Shown here: positions 15,513 through 24,497 of the stretch, in pieces
How positions within the stretch are numbered: the stretch's first letter is position 1
How the letters are laid out: each line of letters begins with the position of its first letter
Origin: a virus
IMG/VR virus record: IMGVR_UViG_3300028837_001425
Coordinates: 1 to 25,799 of that record
Length of the DNA: 25,799 nucleotides
Reading direction: 5' to 3' (one strand)
Notes under the pieces: model-generated
Told to the model about the DNA's origin: nothing
Database searches by the model: none
Seen by the model: the letters and a program-made list of their open reading frames with translations, nothing else
Position numbers and translations under genes: made by a program

Positions 15513-15868
15513 AATTATCCCAAAAACAAATCCTTTTCGCCCACAATGTCGTTGATCTCCTAATCTGGGTTCACCAACATGAAGGCTGGGAGGTCACTCT
15601 CGATGAAGTCTCCAGACCTAAGATCCTGCAACTCATCTACGTCTGGGCCAAGAAGAGTAAAACGCTTATCTCCAAGCATCTCAACCGCCTGGCCATCGAC
15701 CTAAACCTCTTCATCGACGGCGTTTATGTAGATGATCCTGAAAAGTATCGGCCTCTGGGTGAGTATTGGGAGTCGCTGGGGGGTCGCTGGGGAGGACGCT
15801 TCGGTGTCAAACCAAAGGATTATGATAAGAAAGTCGGGTGGGATTCCCGCCATTTTGAGTTCAAATGA
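15509..15868 (+). CDS. Endolysin, M15-family zinc peptidase
   Basis: This 119-residue protein matches the peptidase M15 (D-Ala-D-Ala carboxypeptidase / L-Ala-D-Glu endopeptidase) fold used by many phage endolysins. It shows SKHLNRLAIDLNLFIDGVY (residues 55-73), equivalent to the SxHxxxxAxDL zinc motif, with His57 and Asp64 as ligands, and the closing SRHFEF with His115 as third ligand. The GEYWESLGGRWGGRF block is usual for phage members of the family. It cuts peptide cross-bridges or stems of bacterial peptidoglycan. There is no signal peptide, so export needs a holin; small membrane proteins lie just upstream. It is the last gene of the plus-strand operon. Confidence 0.85.
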   Translation: MKLSQKQILFAHNVVDLLIWVHQHEGWEVTLDEVSRPKILQLIYVWAKKSKTLISKHLNRLAIDLNLFIDGVYVDDPEKYRPLGEYWESLGGRWGGRFGVKPKDYDKKVGWDSRHFEFK

Positions 15869-15883
15869 AAAGTGGAGGGATTT

Positions 15884-15907
15884 GCCTCTGGCCAGGGCGT
15901 ATTTTTT
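15884..15907 (+). terminator. Probable Rho-independent terminator of the plus-strand operon
   Basis: GCCT and AGGGC (15884-15898) form a short GC-rich stem with one bulge around a 6-nt loop, followed within four bases by a run of six T (15902-15907). It starts 15 bases after the endolysin stop and lies between convergent operons, where a terminator is expected. The stem is short, so efficiency may be modest. Confidence 0.45.
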
Positions 15908-16015
15908 GTCCAAAGTGGAGGAGATCTCCCATTTTCTTTTTAGGATCCCAGGAGAAAGTGGAGCACTGTCCCCAAAAAATTTCTCCATGGACCGGCAGCA
16001 ACATACCTCAATCTA

Positions 16016-16513
16016 TCATTTTTCCAACTGGGACAGCGTCTCACCCCTTACTTCCCGCCTCCAGAACGTCTTTGCGCACTTTATAACATCTATTCCGAAA
16101 CTGGCTACGATGCCGTCAACTTCCTTCCCGATCCAGACACGTCTGAACCCCAACCTGGCATACGCGAAGCCACCAAAGTTATTCTCCGCATAGATCTGCC
16201 ACCCCAGCTTGCTCTCCGCTTTATTCAGTCCAGCACCCAGGCTAAACCCACGATTCTTATAAACAGAGCAATTCACTTCCCACAGGTCAATATCACGCTC
16301 GGATACTCCGTCCACCAAGTGCAGTAGCTTCCCAGGCTCCTTTGAAGTATAGCTTGCCCTGTAGTATTCCAACCTTACATCGCCAGCAGCCACGCTCATC
16401 CCATAGCCATTAAGCCGCGCAAATTGGCTGGATATAATCGGGGCCGTTGTCGCTGGCCATACACTTACACCCGGCACCATCAGTGCCATTCCTAAAAGTA
16501 ATATCATCCACAT
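16016..16513 (-). CDS. Small secreted protein, unknown function
   Basis: This 165-residue protein starts at ATG 16513 behind AGGAAGGAG and directly follows the 1515-residue gene. The first 21 residues (MWMILLLGMALMVPGVSVWPA) look like a signal peptide with cleavage near Ala21, or an uncleaved membrane anchor. The rest alternates polar and hydrophobic residues with Gly and aromatic residues (DVRLEYYRASYTS, GWQIYAENNFGGFAYARLGF), suggesting beta-strands. It could act in the host envelope, for example in superinfection exclusion, but that is inference. It is the last gene of the minus-strand operon and converges on the endolysin. Confidence 0.65.
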   Translation of the reverse strand: MWMILLLGMALMVPGVSVWPATTAPIISSQFARLNGYGMSVAAGDVRLEYYRASYTSKEPGKLLHLVDGVSERDIDLWEVNCSVYKNRGFSLGAGLNKAESKLGWQIYAENNFGGFAYARLGFRRVWIGKEVDGIVASFGIDVIKCAKTFWRREVRGETLSQLEK

Positions 16514-19500
16514 TTATCTAACTCCTTCCTCAATATAGTATTGTTCCGTGCGTCGCTCACCCGGCAACGCTCCCCTTCTCATCACCCACACCGCAGCACC
16601 CGCACTCTCCCGTTTTAGCGTCACATAGCCTTTTAGCGCCTTCCCCTTGAACTCCAGGGAGATGAACATTTCACTCTCCTCAATCGCATTCACCTTTCCT
16701 TGATCAAGGATTTTCATATATGCGGGGATCCGTTTATTAGGATTTCCCCATTCAGGGTGCCCTGGCGGGATTGTCCCCTCCCACTTCATCCAATCTCTGA
16801 AGTTTCCTCCTTTTGGTGTCCCGGTCTTAACCTTTTTCCGAAAAGCCGGAATCCCTCTCTCCAGGTTCTCAACTATCAATGGATCCTTTTCCAAGTTAAA
16901 CTCCTCCAGGTAATCTTTGCCGGTATCAATCAGGAGGTCCCAATGCTGCACGGGCATAGCCCGCACTACAATCTGGCCCCTCCACCAGTGCCGTCGGACT
17001 GTAAAGCTCCCCATCGCTTCCTCAACTCTCTTCAACGGCCGTGCTTTCAACTCGCCTTTCTCAGCCAGGTAATTAAACGCCTGGTCCATTCGGTCCAGCT
17101 TTTCCGATCTACTCAATTTCCTGCCCCACCATCTTAGCATGTGCGGGATCTTCTTCTCCCACTGCGGCGGTAGCCCAGATGCCGTAGTCTCCTCCCCATT
17201 TGGCACGTAGTCTCTCTTCAATCTTGCACGACGTGTCAGGAGGTATGGCGTCTGCTCCTTCAAATTAAACCAGCATTGCCATTGTAACTTTCCTTTCGGC
17301 GGTTTCTTCCACTTCTCACCGACTCCGATCAATCGCACTACCATTCGCCCCTTATAGTGCTTCATATCCAAGAAATACTCTTCAAAGTATGGCTTTTTGA
17401 CAGTCAAGTATGCATAACCAGTGTCTTCCTGGACTACAACGCCCCATTCAAACCGCGTTGCCGTCACCGAGCCCGGCTCCGCAGCAGCAAATTTACCCAT
17501 CCCCTTATCATCCCATTTTAACCATATCGTAGGCTGTTTTGCTTTTCTTGTGGCCACAACGTGAGTCGCTGGATCCATGTCAGGTCTCAATTTCCATCTA
17601 ACTTTTTCCTGCCAGTGCCTTCCATCCTCGACCGTTTCAACATCTTCTGTTACTTCACCCTCAGGTTGATCCATTATAGTCCAACCACGGAGATGCTCAT
17701 TCAGTTTCACTCTGAAATCCTTATGCTGAGACCGACCCCTAAAATGATTTTGTATCACAGCCCAGAATCGCGGTAGTTTCTTTGCCGCAGCGCCAGCTCG
17801 CCGCAGCGCCGCTCCAAATCCAGGCTCTCTCTCTGTTTCCTTGAGCTCTTCTTCATTCGGGCTCCAATCATACCGTCCTTCTATGAAAGCCCGCTCTCTC
17901 AGCAAGCGATAGACTTCATTTCGTTCAATCCTATACGTCTCATGCAACCACTCTTTGTACTCATCCTTACTCAGGTACTCGACTTCAACGTTTTCAACCA
18001 GATCCTCGTAGACCCGGGCTCCATCCTTGGTAATAGTTTTCTGTCTCAGGATCAGATTCCTCCGTGCTTCGCTAACGACTTCATCCACACTATCAGGTTT
18101 TCCAGCTACCGCTTTCATAAATCTCGGCACCCAGGCCGTGATCTTCACCGTCCCGGATCTCTCATCCTTCACGAAGTTCAGTGTCTCGAATTCTATCTCA
18201 ATCACGCTTCCACGTCCAACTTTCTTTTTGGTACTGAACGTCTTGCCAACCTCCATCCACTCTCTACCACTAACTTCAGATAGATCCCCAGGCTTTACTT
18301 TATATTTCCCCTGGTCAATTCCGTAGCGATAGTTATACACCCCTCGCACCGTAGTCTCGATAGCCTCGATCACGATGCCTTCCAACATTCCCGTGTTATG
18401 CAATTTGAACCAACCATTGCGCGAGTTCCGGTCCAGGTAATAGATAGCTTTGTGCTTCTTGACCACCACGCCCTCAGATCCGGGCCGCTTTCTCAGATCT
18501 GCTATGGCCGCCTTCAACTCCCCGGTGTTTTTTGCCGTCCGCGAGGGCGCTAGGTTCAACCGATACTTTAAGTCTGGCTCGTCCACCGTTGTCTGCGGCC
18601 AGCCCATTCCCTCTAATGCTTTCCTACGCTCTGCCTCACTCTTTTTATGCAGATCTTCACCCTCCAGGAACACAACTCCATAGACGTTGGTTACGATGTG
18701 CGAGTCATCCGGCTTGCTGTGGGAATGTAAGTACCCGGATACTACCTCCCGCGGTAGGTGCTTATTCCCCTCCCAGGCTTCCAGTTCCCCCAAAAACTTC
18801 GCTGTCTTAGCTTTGAGTCTCCGTACGGCCTCAACGGTCTTCGGCAGCCTGGCTGTGTTATCCTCACCATCCTCGGAGATGATCGTAATTTTATCCCCAT
18901 CTTTGGTGAACTCATGGTTCGCACCATCGTACTTCTTCTCCACATTCGCAGGGAAGTCCTCCTCCTTAAAGTATTTGAGCAGGGATTCCAGCGTCATCCG
19001 CTCCTCGGGCACGGCGGGTCTCGTCGGCTTCAGGGTCAGAAAATATCTCTCGAGTAAAATCTTGTCCTCTCTGAGTGATGCTGCTGCTTCATTTCTAAAC
19101 TTCGCAGATCCCTCTCGAGAGGATTCCAACCCCAGAGACTCATAAAACTGCTCGATGAATCCGGGCTCGTTCATCTCAATGAATTTCAATTCCTTTGTCG
19201 GCACCAGGGCCAAATCCCATAGCGGTAAGTTTCTCCAGTTGGACCCAGCAGAGCTCGCGTGTGGACACGACTCTACTCCGAAATACCTCTCGAATATCCG
19301 GTTCACTTTCAACAGCAAATCTTTGTTTACCTCATCGTCTCGGAACACAGTATCCAGGTCATTCGGTAAACGGTTCTCCACAAACGCAGCCGACCCCGTT
19401 AGAGCTATGTACTTGTCCTTCCAGATGATTTGACCGAGTTTCTGGATCTGCTTTGCTTTTTCGATTAAGAAGCCATCGAGCTTTCCTTCTGTTAAACTCC

Positions 19501-21061
19501 CTGTCAATCGCCCCAACTTTCCTTCAAATCTCGCACGCAATCCTCGCTTTTCGATCTCTTCTCTTACAAGGAGATAGGCATTGATGACCAACTCATCTCC
19601 CTCTTTTGCTCCCCGCTCCTCGAAGATTTGACATAGTTCTTTTTGCACTGCTATCAGGTCTTCATCGGACAGCTTTTTTAACTTCCCAGGCTCGTAGTCC
19701 TGGGGATTGAACCTCTGCCCTTCCACCAACCCATCTTTAATATCCGGGTTAGGATTATCACCGAATTTTTCAGCAGCTTTCCCATCCTTCACGGCCTTCA
19801 CGTAATCAATATCGTCCCATTTATCCTTACCCCATTTCTTAAAATGCCCTTTACAGAACCACGCGTGCCCCATACCCTCCGCCCACTTCACTTCATACTC
19901 AGGAGGCTTGCTACACTCCATACACTGGTCACGCCGATGCCTCGCTTCCTTCATCGCCTCCTTGACGCACTTCTCAATTTTCTCCGCAAGACTTTCCCAC
20001 CAGGAATCCCATCCGTCTTGACCATAGTATATTTTCCCAGCTACGCAAATCCTTGCCCGACCTTCTGTCCCAATATCCGACAGCGCATAAATTCCATCCT
20101 CTTTCAGCTCCAGCTCCTTAGCAAGTTTTTTCGCATTGCTATCTTTCTCCTTATCCTTAAATCTAAATACAACGTAGCTCACTCGCTCAAGAGAATGACC
20201 CTCGCAGCTCGCTCGGATCTCAATTCCAGCAATATTATTCAGGGCATCAAACCATTCTCGCTTCAAATGCTCATCAATCATTATGCCATTTTTCCACTCT
20301 TTCTCCGGCCCCCCAGCTCGACCAGGTATCCATTCCTTAGGCTCTTTTCCATAAACTGTCATATAAGCGAAAGTCGGAGAGTTAATTTTTTGCTTTTGCC
20401 ACGAGGGGGCACTTTCATTCAATCGTGCACGTTCCCCGTAGGTCTGGATCCCTTTCGGGACTCTAACGTGTCGTGGTTTTTCCAGGGGGATCCACGTTCG
20501 TAGCTTGTAGAAATACAGCTCCTTTTTCTCCGGCCACCATTTCTTTCGTTCTCCTGGATGTATTCTGTGCTCAGAACTCAGTTTCCCGAATTCATCAATC
20601 GTGATCTTTTTCCCTTCTTCAAATCGGGCGAATCCGAATTCATATTCCGGGCCTACGATGCTAACAAACCCTCCCTGGATAAATTTTCGCGCGTGGACCG
20701 TAGCCGTTTTCCTGCCTTTGTAAATCAGCTCCGCATGAGGCGCTACCAAATATCTAAACCTGGTTATTAGTTTATTAAAAGCCTCCAGATATATTTCTTT
20801 AGCGTATTTTTTCCAACTCTCGGGATGGAATTCGGTCGAGCCTTCTCTTATAAGCTCGCGCAGGCAGGGGACCAGGAAGGTGTTTAAGATCTCATTCTTT
20901 GAATACTTAAACTTTCCCTTTAATTTTAGCGTCGTGTACCAGCCTCCGAAGATCCTCCAATCATCTCTGGTTCGTTTGAGGTCAATTATCGTCTCAATCT
21001 TCGGTTTGTACGGTAGGACCGCCTCCAACAATGCTGTTTCTCTAGTCATCTGCCAACTCAT
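16514..21061 (-). CDS. Giant nucleotidyltransferase / ATP-DNA-ligase / LigD-type phosphoesterase fusion
   Basis: This 1515-residue protein follows the portal with a 20-base overlap. Residues 1-370 are unassigned and include an ASCEGH motif (284-289). Residues 380-406 form a CxxC/CxxxH zinc knuckle (CMEC, CKGH). Residues 551-621 show a minimal nucleotidyltransferase: TGSAAF, then NDLDTVF, then WDLALVP. Residues 700-890 are an ATP-dependent DNA ligase adenylation domain: KYDGAN with Lys710 as the AMP-binding residue, FLGELEAW (motif III), GVVVKK (motif IV), GWFKLH (motif V). An OB-like domain follows to about 985. Residues 1098-1260 match the LigD 3'-phosphoesterase pattern (QNHFRGRSQHKDFRV with GWTI), and 1353-1400 repeats it (RRHWWRG...QHWDLLID). 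It probably repairs or processes DNA ends, linked to packaging by its position. The motifs are seen in the sequence; the role is inferred. Confidence 0.78.
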   Translation of the reverse strand: MSWQMTRETALLEAVLPYKPKIETIIDLKRTRDDWRIFGGWYTTLKLKGKFKYSKNEILNTFLVPCLRELIREGSTEFHPESWKKYAKEIYLEAFNKLITRFRYLVAPHAELIYKGRKTATVHARKFIQGGFVSIVGPEYEFGFARFEEGKKITIDEFGKLSSEHRIHPGERKKWWPEKKELYFYKLRTWIPLEKPRHVRVPKGIQTYGERARLNESAPSWQKQKINSPTFAYMTVYGKEPKEWIPGRAGGPEKEWKNGIMIDEHLKREWFDALNNIAGIEIRASCEGHSLERVSYVVFRFKDKEKDSNAKKLAKELELKEDGIYALSDIGTEGRARICVAGKIYYGQDGWDSWWESLAEKIEKCVKEAMKEARHRRDQCMECSKPPEYEVKWAEGMGHAWFCKGHFKKWGKDKWDDIDYVKAVKDGKAAEKFGDNPNPDIKDGLVEGQRFNPQDYEPGKLKKLSDEDLIAVQKELCQIFEERGAKEGDELVINAYLLVREEIEKRGLRARFEGKLGRLTGSLTEGKLDGFLIEKAKQIQKLGQIIWKDKYIALTGSAAFVENRLPNDLDTVFRDDEVNKDLLLKVNRIFERYFGVESCPHASSAGSNWRNLPLWDLALVPTKELKFIEMNEPGFIEQFYESLGLESSREGSAKFRNEAAASLREDKILLERYFLTLKPTRPAVPEERMTLESLLKYFKEEDFPANVEKKYDGANHEFTKDGDKITIISEDGEDNTARLPKTVEAVRRLKAKTAKFLGELEAWEGNKHLPREVVSGYLHSHSKPDDSHIVTNVYGVVFLEGEDLHKKSEAERRKALEGMGWPQTTVDEPDLKYRLNLAPSRTAKNTGELKAAIADLRKRPGSEGVVVKKHKAIYYLDRNSRNGWFKLHNTGMLEGIVIEAIETTVRGVYNYRYGIDQGKYKVKPGDLSEVSGREWMEVGKTFSTKKKVGRGSVIEIEFETLNFVKDERSGTVKITAWVPRFMKAVAGKPDSVDEVVSEARRNLILRQKTITKDGARVYEDLVENVEVEYLSKDEYKEWLHETYRIERNEVYRLLRERAFIEGRYDWSPNEEELKETEREPGFGAALRRAGAAAKKLPRFWAVIQNHFRGRSQHKDFRVKLNEHLRGWTIMDQPEGEVTEDVETVEDGRHWQEKVRWKLRPDMDPATHVVATRKAKQPTIWLKWDDKGMGKFAAAEPGSVTATRFEWGVVVQEDTGYAYLTVKKPYFEEYFLDMKHYKGRMVVRLIGVGEKWKKPPKGKLQWQCWFNLKEQTPYLLTRRARLKRDYVPNGEETTASGLPPQWEKKIPHMLRWWGRKLSRSEKLDRMDQAFNYLAEKGELKARPLKRVEEAMGSFTVRRHWWRGQIVVRAMPVQHWDLLIDTGKDYLEEFNLEKDPLIVENLERGIPAFRKKVKTGTPKGGNFRDWMKWEGTIPPGHPEWGNPNKRIPAYMKILDQGKVNAIEESEMFISLEFKGKALKGYVTLKRESAGAAVWVMRRGALPGERRTEQYYIEEGVR

Positions 21062-22427
21062 TCTTCTCTTTCTTCTCTTCCGGCTCTTTCTTTTTCCCCT
21101 CTTTTTCCTCTGTAGGTGTTATCTCCAAGCCCAACTGACCCATCATGAAGGCAAAGATCCGTTTTGCGTCCTTCTCCTCAACCCACTGCTTCTCAACCGC
21201 CTTCTCCAGCGCTTCCATCACGAATTTCATACCAAGCGCCAGGGTATAAACATCCTTCTCCAGAATTTTGGGGAGGTTCACGGAGCAAGTTTGGTCAACA
21301 TCCTTTTTTAACCGCTGATGAATAATTGCTTGGTGGATCACATATTTGAAGATATCTAAGATCATGTGTTTGAACACCAACTGGCGTGATTTTAACCGCT
21401 TAATCACCGGCGTAGCCATTTCCAGCGCCGTCGCTCTCGTTATTCCTTCTCCGCCAGCGTACCAGTGCGGGGGCAACCCAGCTCCCCCGAGCATGTGGTT
21501 CTTAAATAATTTTGCTGATTCACTCGTCTCACGTGAACCCAACTCGGGTACGACCGCATTCCACTTCACCCGTTCATTATGAGCTCTGATTGACGCAGGC
21601 TTGGGGACACTTTGGTCGTCTAGCCATTTATCAATCTGGATCTGGTCATATCCTTCCAAAGTCACGTCCCAGAGGAACACGTTCATTAGGTGTGAGCGCT
21701 CCAGCGCATTGAAAAGAAACTGGTCGAAACCATCGATCCAATCCGACAGCGTGAATAAATCGCTCCGTCCTCTCTTGGAGGTTGTTACCTTGTTCACCGA
21801 GAAGAAAAATATGTCGCCTACCATCTTCTCAAACGTTGGCGATCTCGGGTTATCATCTTCCCGGATCACATCGTATGTTTTCTGCGGAGCCGTTAGCGAT
21901 CCCTTGCGCTTCACCTGCCAGGCGATCTCAACATTCTCAGGGTCGGTCACGACCCGGGCTACGGATACCGGATCCAAGTATCCCATCCTGACCTTGCCAT
22001 TCTGGTCATTTACGGCCACGGGATAAAATGCTTCGCCCCACAATCCCAACTCCAGGATCCGCTGTCCACCCTTGCGGTCCCACGCGTTCACCGAGTCATC
22101 CCAAAATTCTTTCAGGACCCCCTCGACTTCCGGGTCCTTCGCCGAGTATTTCACGCCCTCACCAACCACAAAGTCCTTGATTAACTCCAGGAGCCGGTGC
22201 GCAAATATATTTGTATCATACAAGTAGAACGCTATCTCCTGCATCCTCTCCTGGCTCATGGGCGCCAGATCTCTCTTCGGATCATCCGTCAACGACCTGA
22301 AACCCTCATCCTCCTTACGTCCAGTGTATATCGCTTCCTTCATCACTTTCTTTTTTATGCTTTCTTCCATGTTCTTTACGAAACCTTTGCCTAGCACGGC
22401 GTCCGCTACGCGTTCACGTATTCGCAT
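21042..22427 (-). CDS. Portal protein
   Basis: This 461-residue protein starts in a 22-base overlap with the terminase gene, behind GAGGAGAAG. Typical portal features are the N-terminal helical lead, RLLELIKDFVVGEGVKYSAK, the stretch GQRILELGLWGEAFYPVAVN with GKVRMGYLDPVSVARVVTDP, a strand IFFFSVNKVTTSKRGRSDL, and the long helices around FNALERSHLMNVFLWDV. A GLPPHWYAGGEGITRATALE block precedes the C-terminal crown helices. The last 30 residues are a Lys/Glu-rich tail that encodes the start of the next gene. It forms the dodecameric DNA gate at the head vertex and binds the terminase. Confidence 0.88.
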   Translation of the reverse strand: MRIRERVADAVLGKGFVKNMEESIKKKVMKEAIYTGRKEDEGFRSLTDDPKRDLAPMSQERMQEIAFYLYDTNIFAHRLLELIKDFVVGEGVKYSAKDPEVEGVLKEFWDDSVNAWDRKGGQRILELGLWGEAFYPVAVNDQNGKVRMGYLDPVSVARVVTDPENVEIAWQVKRKGSLTAPQKTYDVIREDDNPRSPTFEKMVGDIFFFSVNKVTTSKRGRSDLFTLSDWIDGFDQFLFNALERSHLMNVFLWDVTLEGYDQIQIDKWLDDQSVPKPASIRAHNERVKWNAVVPELGSRETSESAKLFKNHMLGGAGLPPHWYAGGEGITRATALEMATPVIKRLKSRQLVFKHMILDIFKYVIHQAIIHQRLKKDVDQTCSVNLPKILEKDVYTLALGMKFVMEALEKAVEKQWVEEKDAKRIFAFMMGQLGLEITPTEEKEGKKKEPEEKKEKNELADD

Positions 22428-24217
22428 TTTCTTCTCCTCACCATGTATCCTCGCTTTCTCATTTCGTCAAACCGCGATTGCACATCTCTATCTTCCTTTC
22501 CATCTTCTTTTTTTTCATCACCCGGGTCTTTGCTTCCACTGGCTGCCTCAACCCGTTCTCCCTCCTGCATACAATGGAAGCCCACGGCTGCGGCAGCATC
22601 AATAATATCCTTGGATCCCCCTGGTCGGTGGTCAACTTTCTTCCCCTGTTTGAGAATCAGCTCCTTCCCCTCATCTCTCAGCTTTTTATTCGGATATGTC
22701 TCTAGGTCTGCTCCGTATATTATTTCCTTCAGGGTATCGTGCTGTTCCTTCAAAACATACAGATTCTCCGGTTTAATGTTTTTCTTCCTCAGGGCTTGCC
22801 ATACGCTCACGGCAGCCCAGGTATCAAACGTAGCCTTCTTGATCTTAAATTTCCTTCGGACGATTTCGAGGATCATCTGCTTAATCTCATCCACGTCCAC
22901 TTCACCCTCCCGGGACTGGAATCCATGAGCTAGGTCCAGGATCACCCTATTTCCTAACCGATGGCCCAGGCAGAGCCCGAACGCATCATTCCTCGCACTC
23001 GGATCCCCATGCAAATAGTAATCAAACTCAGGATTGGGCTTAAAGCTGTCTTTCAACGCCCCCTTAGAATCAATCGGGTTCTCCATTCCCAGCTTCTTGC
23101 TCTTCTTATACATATCCTCCAGACGAGATGGCACGCGATAGTAGGCCTCGGCGGGTTTACTCGGATCTGCACCAAAGTCCCTCTGCGCTGCCTCCGGGTT
23201 CTTCATAAACTCGTATTTGAAGCGCTCCCTCGGCAATTTGGGGTTCATCTCCCAGGTAGCGAGTTTGAATCCCAGCATATTCGGGATCTTGCGACTCAGC
23301 TTATACAGGCTCATAATCTTGTCACGCTCCCACAAGGGGGAGCTAATACTAACAATCCTTCCCTCTTCCTCGAATGGCTCCACGGAGCGGGTCAAACTGG
23401 TATAAATGGCCTCCGCTGAGTTCTTACCCCCCGAGTCCTTGAATCTCGCCAGCTCATCAAAGAGCACCAATTTCGCTAACTTTCCCACGATCGAGGCACT
23501 ATTGCTGTGCCCGCATCGGATTCTCACCTTACTATCCCGGAATTCTATTGTCTTTCCCACTTCACTGTATTTCCGATACCTCTCATAAAATGGCGAGTTA
23601 CGTACCCTGGCTGACACTTGCGCGTAAATCGTATCCTCTGCCTGGTCCTTACTCGTTGCCACGTTAATAATATAGATCTCTTGCCCCTTGGGGAACCCAT
23701 AGTGCTTGCACGCATCCCCCGTGCTCGCCAGCAGGTATTCCTCGTAGCAGGCAATCACCGAGGCCAGGATTGTCTTCCCACCCTTCATCCCCGCTACTAC
23801 CACCAATTCCCGGTACTTCTGGCCTGGCTTATACGTGGTTTTACCATGCCTGGCCACTTCCATCAGCATCGCCGTATCCTCATCCGTCATAGGCAACTGG
23901 TAGTACGCTTTCAGGATCAATTCTTGCATAGGGTTTAGTTTGAAATCTAGGAAGGCAGGATCCTCGGCAAATTCAAGGATATTCAAATCTCCGACCCAGT
24001 CGAGGACCGGGGGCGCAGTCTTCTCCTTCAATCCCTCGGCATTCTCAATCGCGGCTATCTTCAGAGCATCCATCGGCTCGCTTAAATATCGGTGGACACT
24101 CTCTCGGGATACCTTCAACTCCTCTCTTATTTCGGTAAGGGTATGGCCACGCTTTTTGAGCAACTGGGCTCGGTAGGATCTTCGCCAGCGATTGACGGTC
24201 TTAGTCGGGGTGGCCAT
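22406..24217 (-). CDS. terL: Terminase large subunit with N-terminal helix-turn-helix
   Basis: This 603-residue packaging motor starts at ATG 24217 behind GGAGGAATA. Residues 22-46 (KRGHTLTEIREELKVSRESV) form a helix-turn-helix usually found in the separate small subunit. The ATPase has Walker A GMKGGKT (143-149), Walker B LVLFDE (250-255) and the coupling motif SISSP (290-294). The nuclease has HGDPSARND (Asp405), TFDTW (Asp465) and KDIIDAAA (Asp537 and Asp540). The C-terminal 45 residues are a charged linker and a basic end. No separate small terminase is visible upstream, so the N-terminal domain may supply DNA recognition. Portal follows directly, as is usual. Confidence 0.9.
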   Translation of the reverse strand: MATPTKTVNRWRRSYRAQLLKKRGHTLTEIREELKVSRESVHRYLSEPMDALKIAAIENAEGLKEKTAPPVLDWVGDLNILEFAEDPAFLDFKLNPMQELILKAYYQLPMTDEDTAMLMEVARHGKTTYKPGQKYRELVVVAGMKGGKTILASVIACYEEYLLASTGDACKHYGFPKGQEIYIINVATSKDQAEDTIYAQVSARVRNSPFYERYRKYSEVGKTIEFRDSKVRIRCGHSNSASIVGKLAKLVLFDELARFKDSGGKNSAEAIYTSLTRSVEPFEEEGRIVSISSPLWERDKIMSLYKLSRKIPNMLGFKLATWEMNPKLPRERFKYEFMKNPEAAQRDFGADPSKPAEAYYRVPSRLEDMYKKSKKLGMENPIDSKGALKDSFKPNPEFDYYLHGDPSARNDAFGLCLGHRLGNRVILDLAHGFQSREGEVDVDEIKQMILEIVRRKFKIKKATFDTWAAVSVWQALRKKNIKPENLYVLKEQHDTLKEIIYGADLETYPNKKLRDEGKELILKQGKKVDHRPGGSKDIIDAAAAVGFHCMQEGERVEAASGSKDPGDEKKEDGKEDRDVQSRFDEMRKRGYMVRRRKCEYVNA

Positions 24218-24230
24218 TATTCCTCCGGCT

Positions 24231-24482
24231 TTATCTCAAATGATATCTATACGCTTTTGGTCGAATGGGATACCAATTTATTGCTCCGTCTTCAATCGAG
24301 TGAACTAATCCACAATCACAGCACTCATTCTCAAAAATATGTTTAATTTGTTCAGGAGTCATAGGACAGTTCCGGTCTTTCCTAACATAAAATCCTGTTT
24401 TCCAGTAGAACTTTTTCAGACAGAAATGTCTGAGCTCTCCCAAGCGGATAATCAACCATGTTAGAATCTCATAGATTAACAT
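24231..24482 (-). CDS. Small zinc-binding protein
   Basis: This 83-residue protein starts at ATG 24482 behind AAAGGAAGAG and ends 13 bases before the terminase start. The second half carries Cys39 and the cluster ECCDCGLVHSIED, a CxxxCG-LVH pattern seen in many small phage zinc-ribbon proteins. The N-terminus is hydrophobic and aromatic (LIYEILTWLIIRLGEL), which may be a helix packing on a partner or a weak membrane segment. Function unknown; co-expressed with the terminase. Confidence 0.65.
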   Translation of the reverse strand: MLIYEILTWLIIRLGELRHFCLKKFYWKTGFYVRKDRNCPMTPEQIKHIFENECCDCGLVHSIEDGAINWYPIRPKAYRYHLR

Positions 24483-24497
24483 TTTGTGGCTCTTCCT

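Noticed and set aside
15900-15945. The GGAGATCTCC palindrome as a terminator for the minus-strand operon
   Set aside because: It has five-base arms without a loop and no suitable T-run on the minus strand.
15865-16086. A 73-residue plus-strand frame starting in an ATGA overlap with the endolysin stop
   Set aside because: It runs through the probable terminator, has an unlikely composition (many Pro, Ser and Cys), and overlaps the opposite-strand secreted protein gene.
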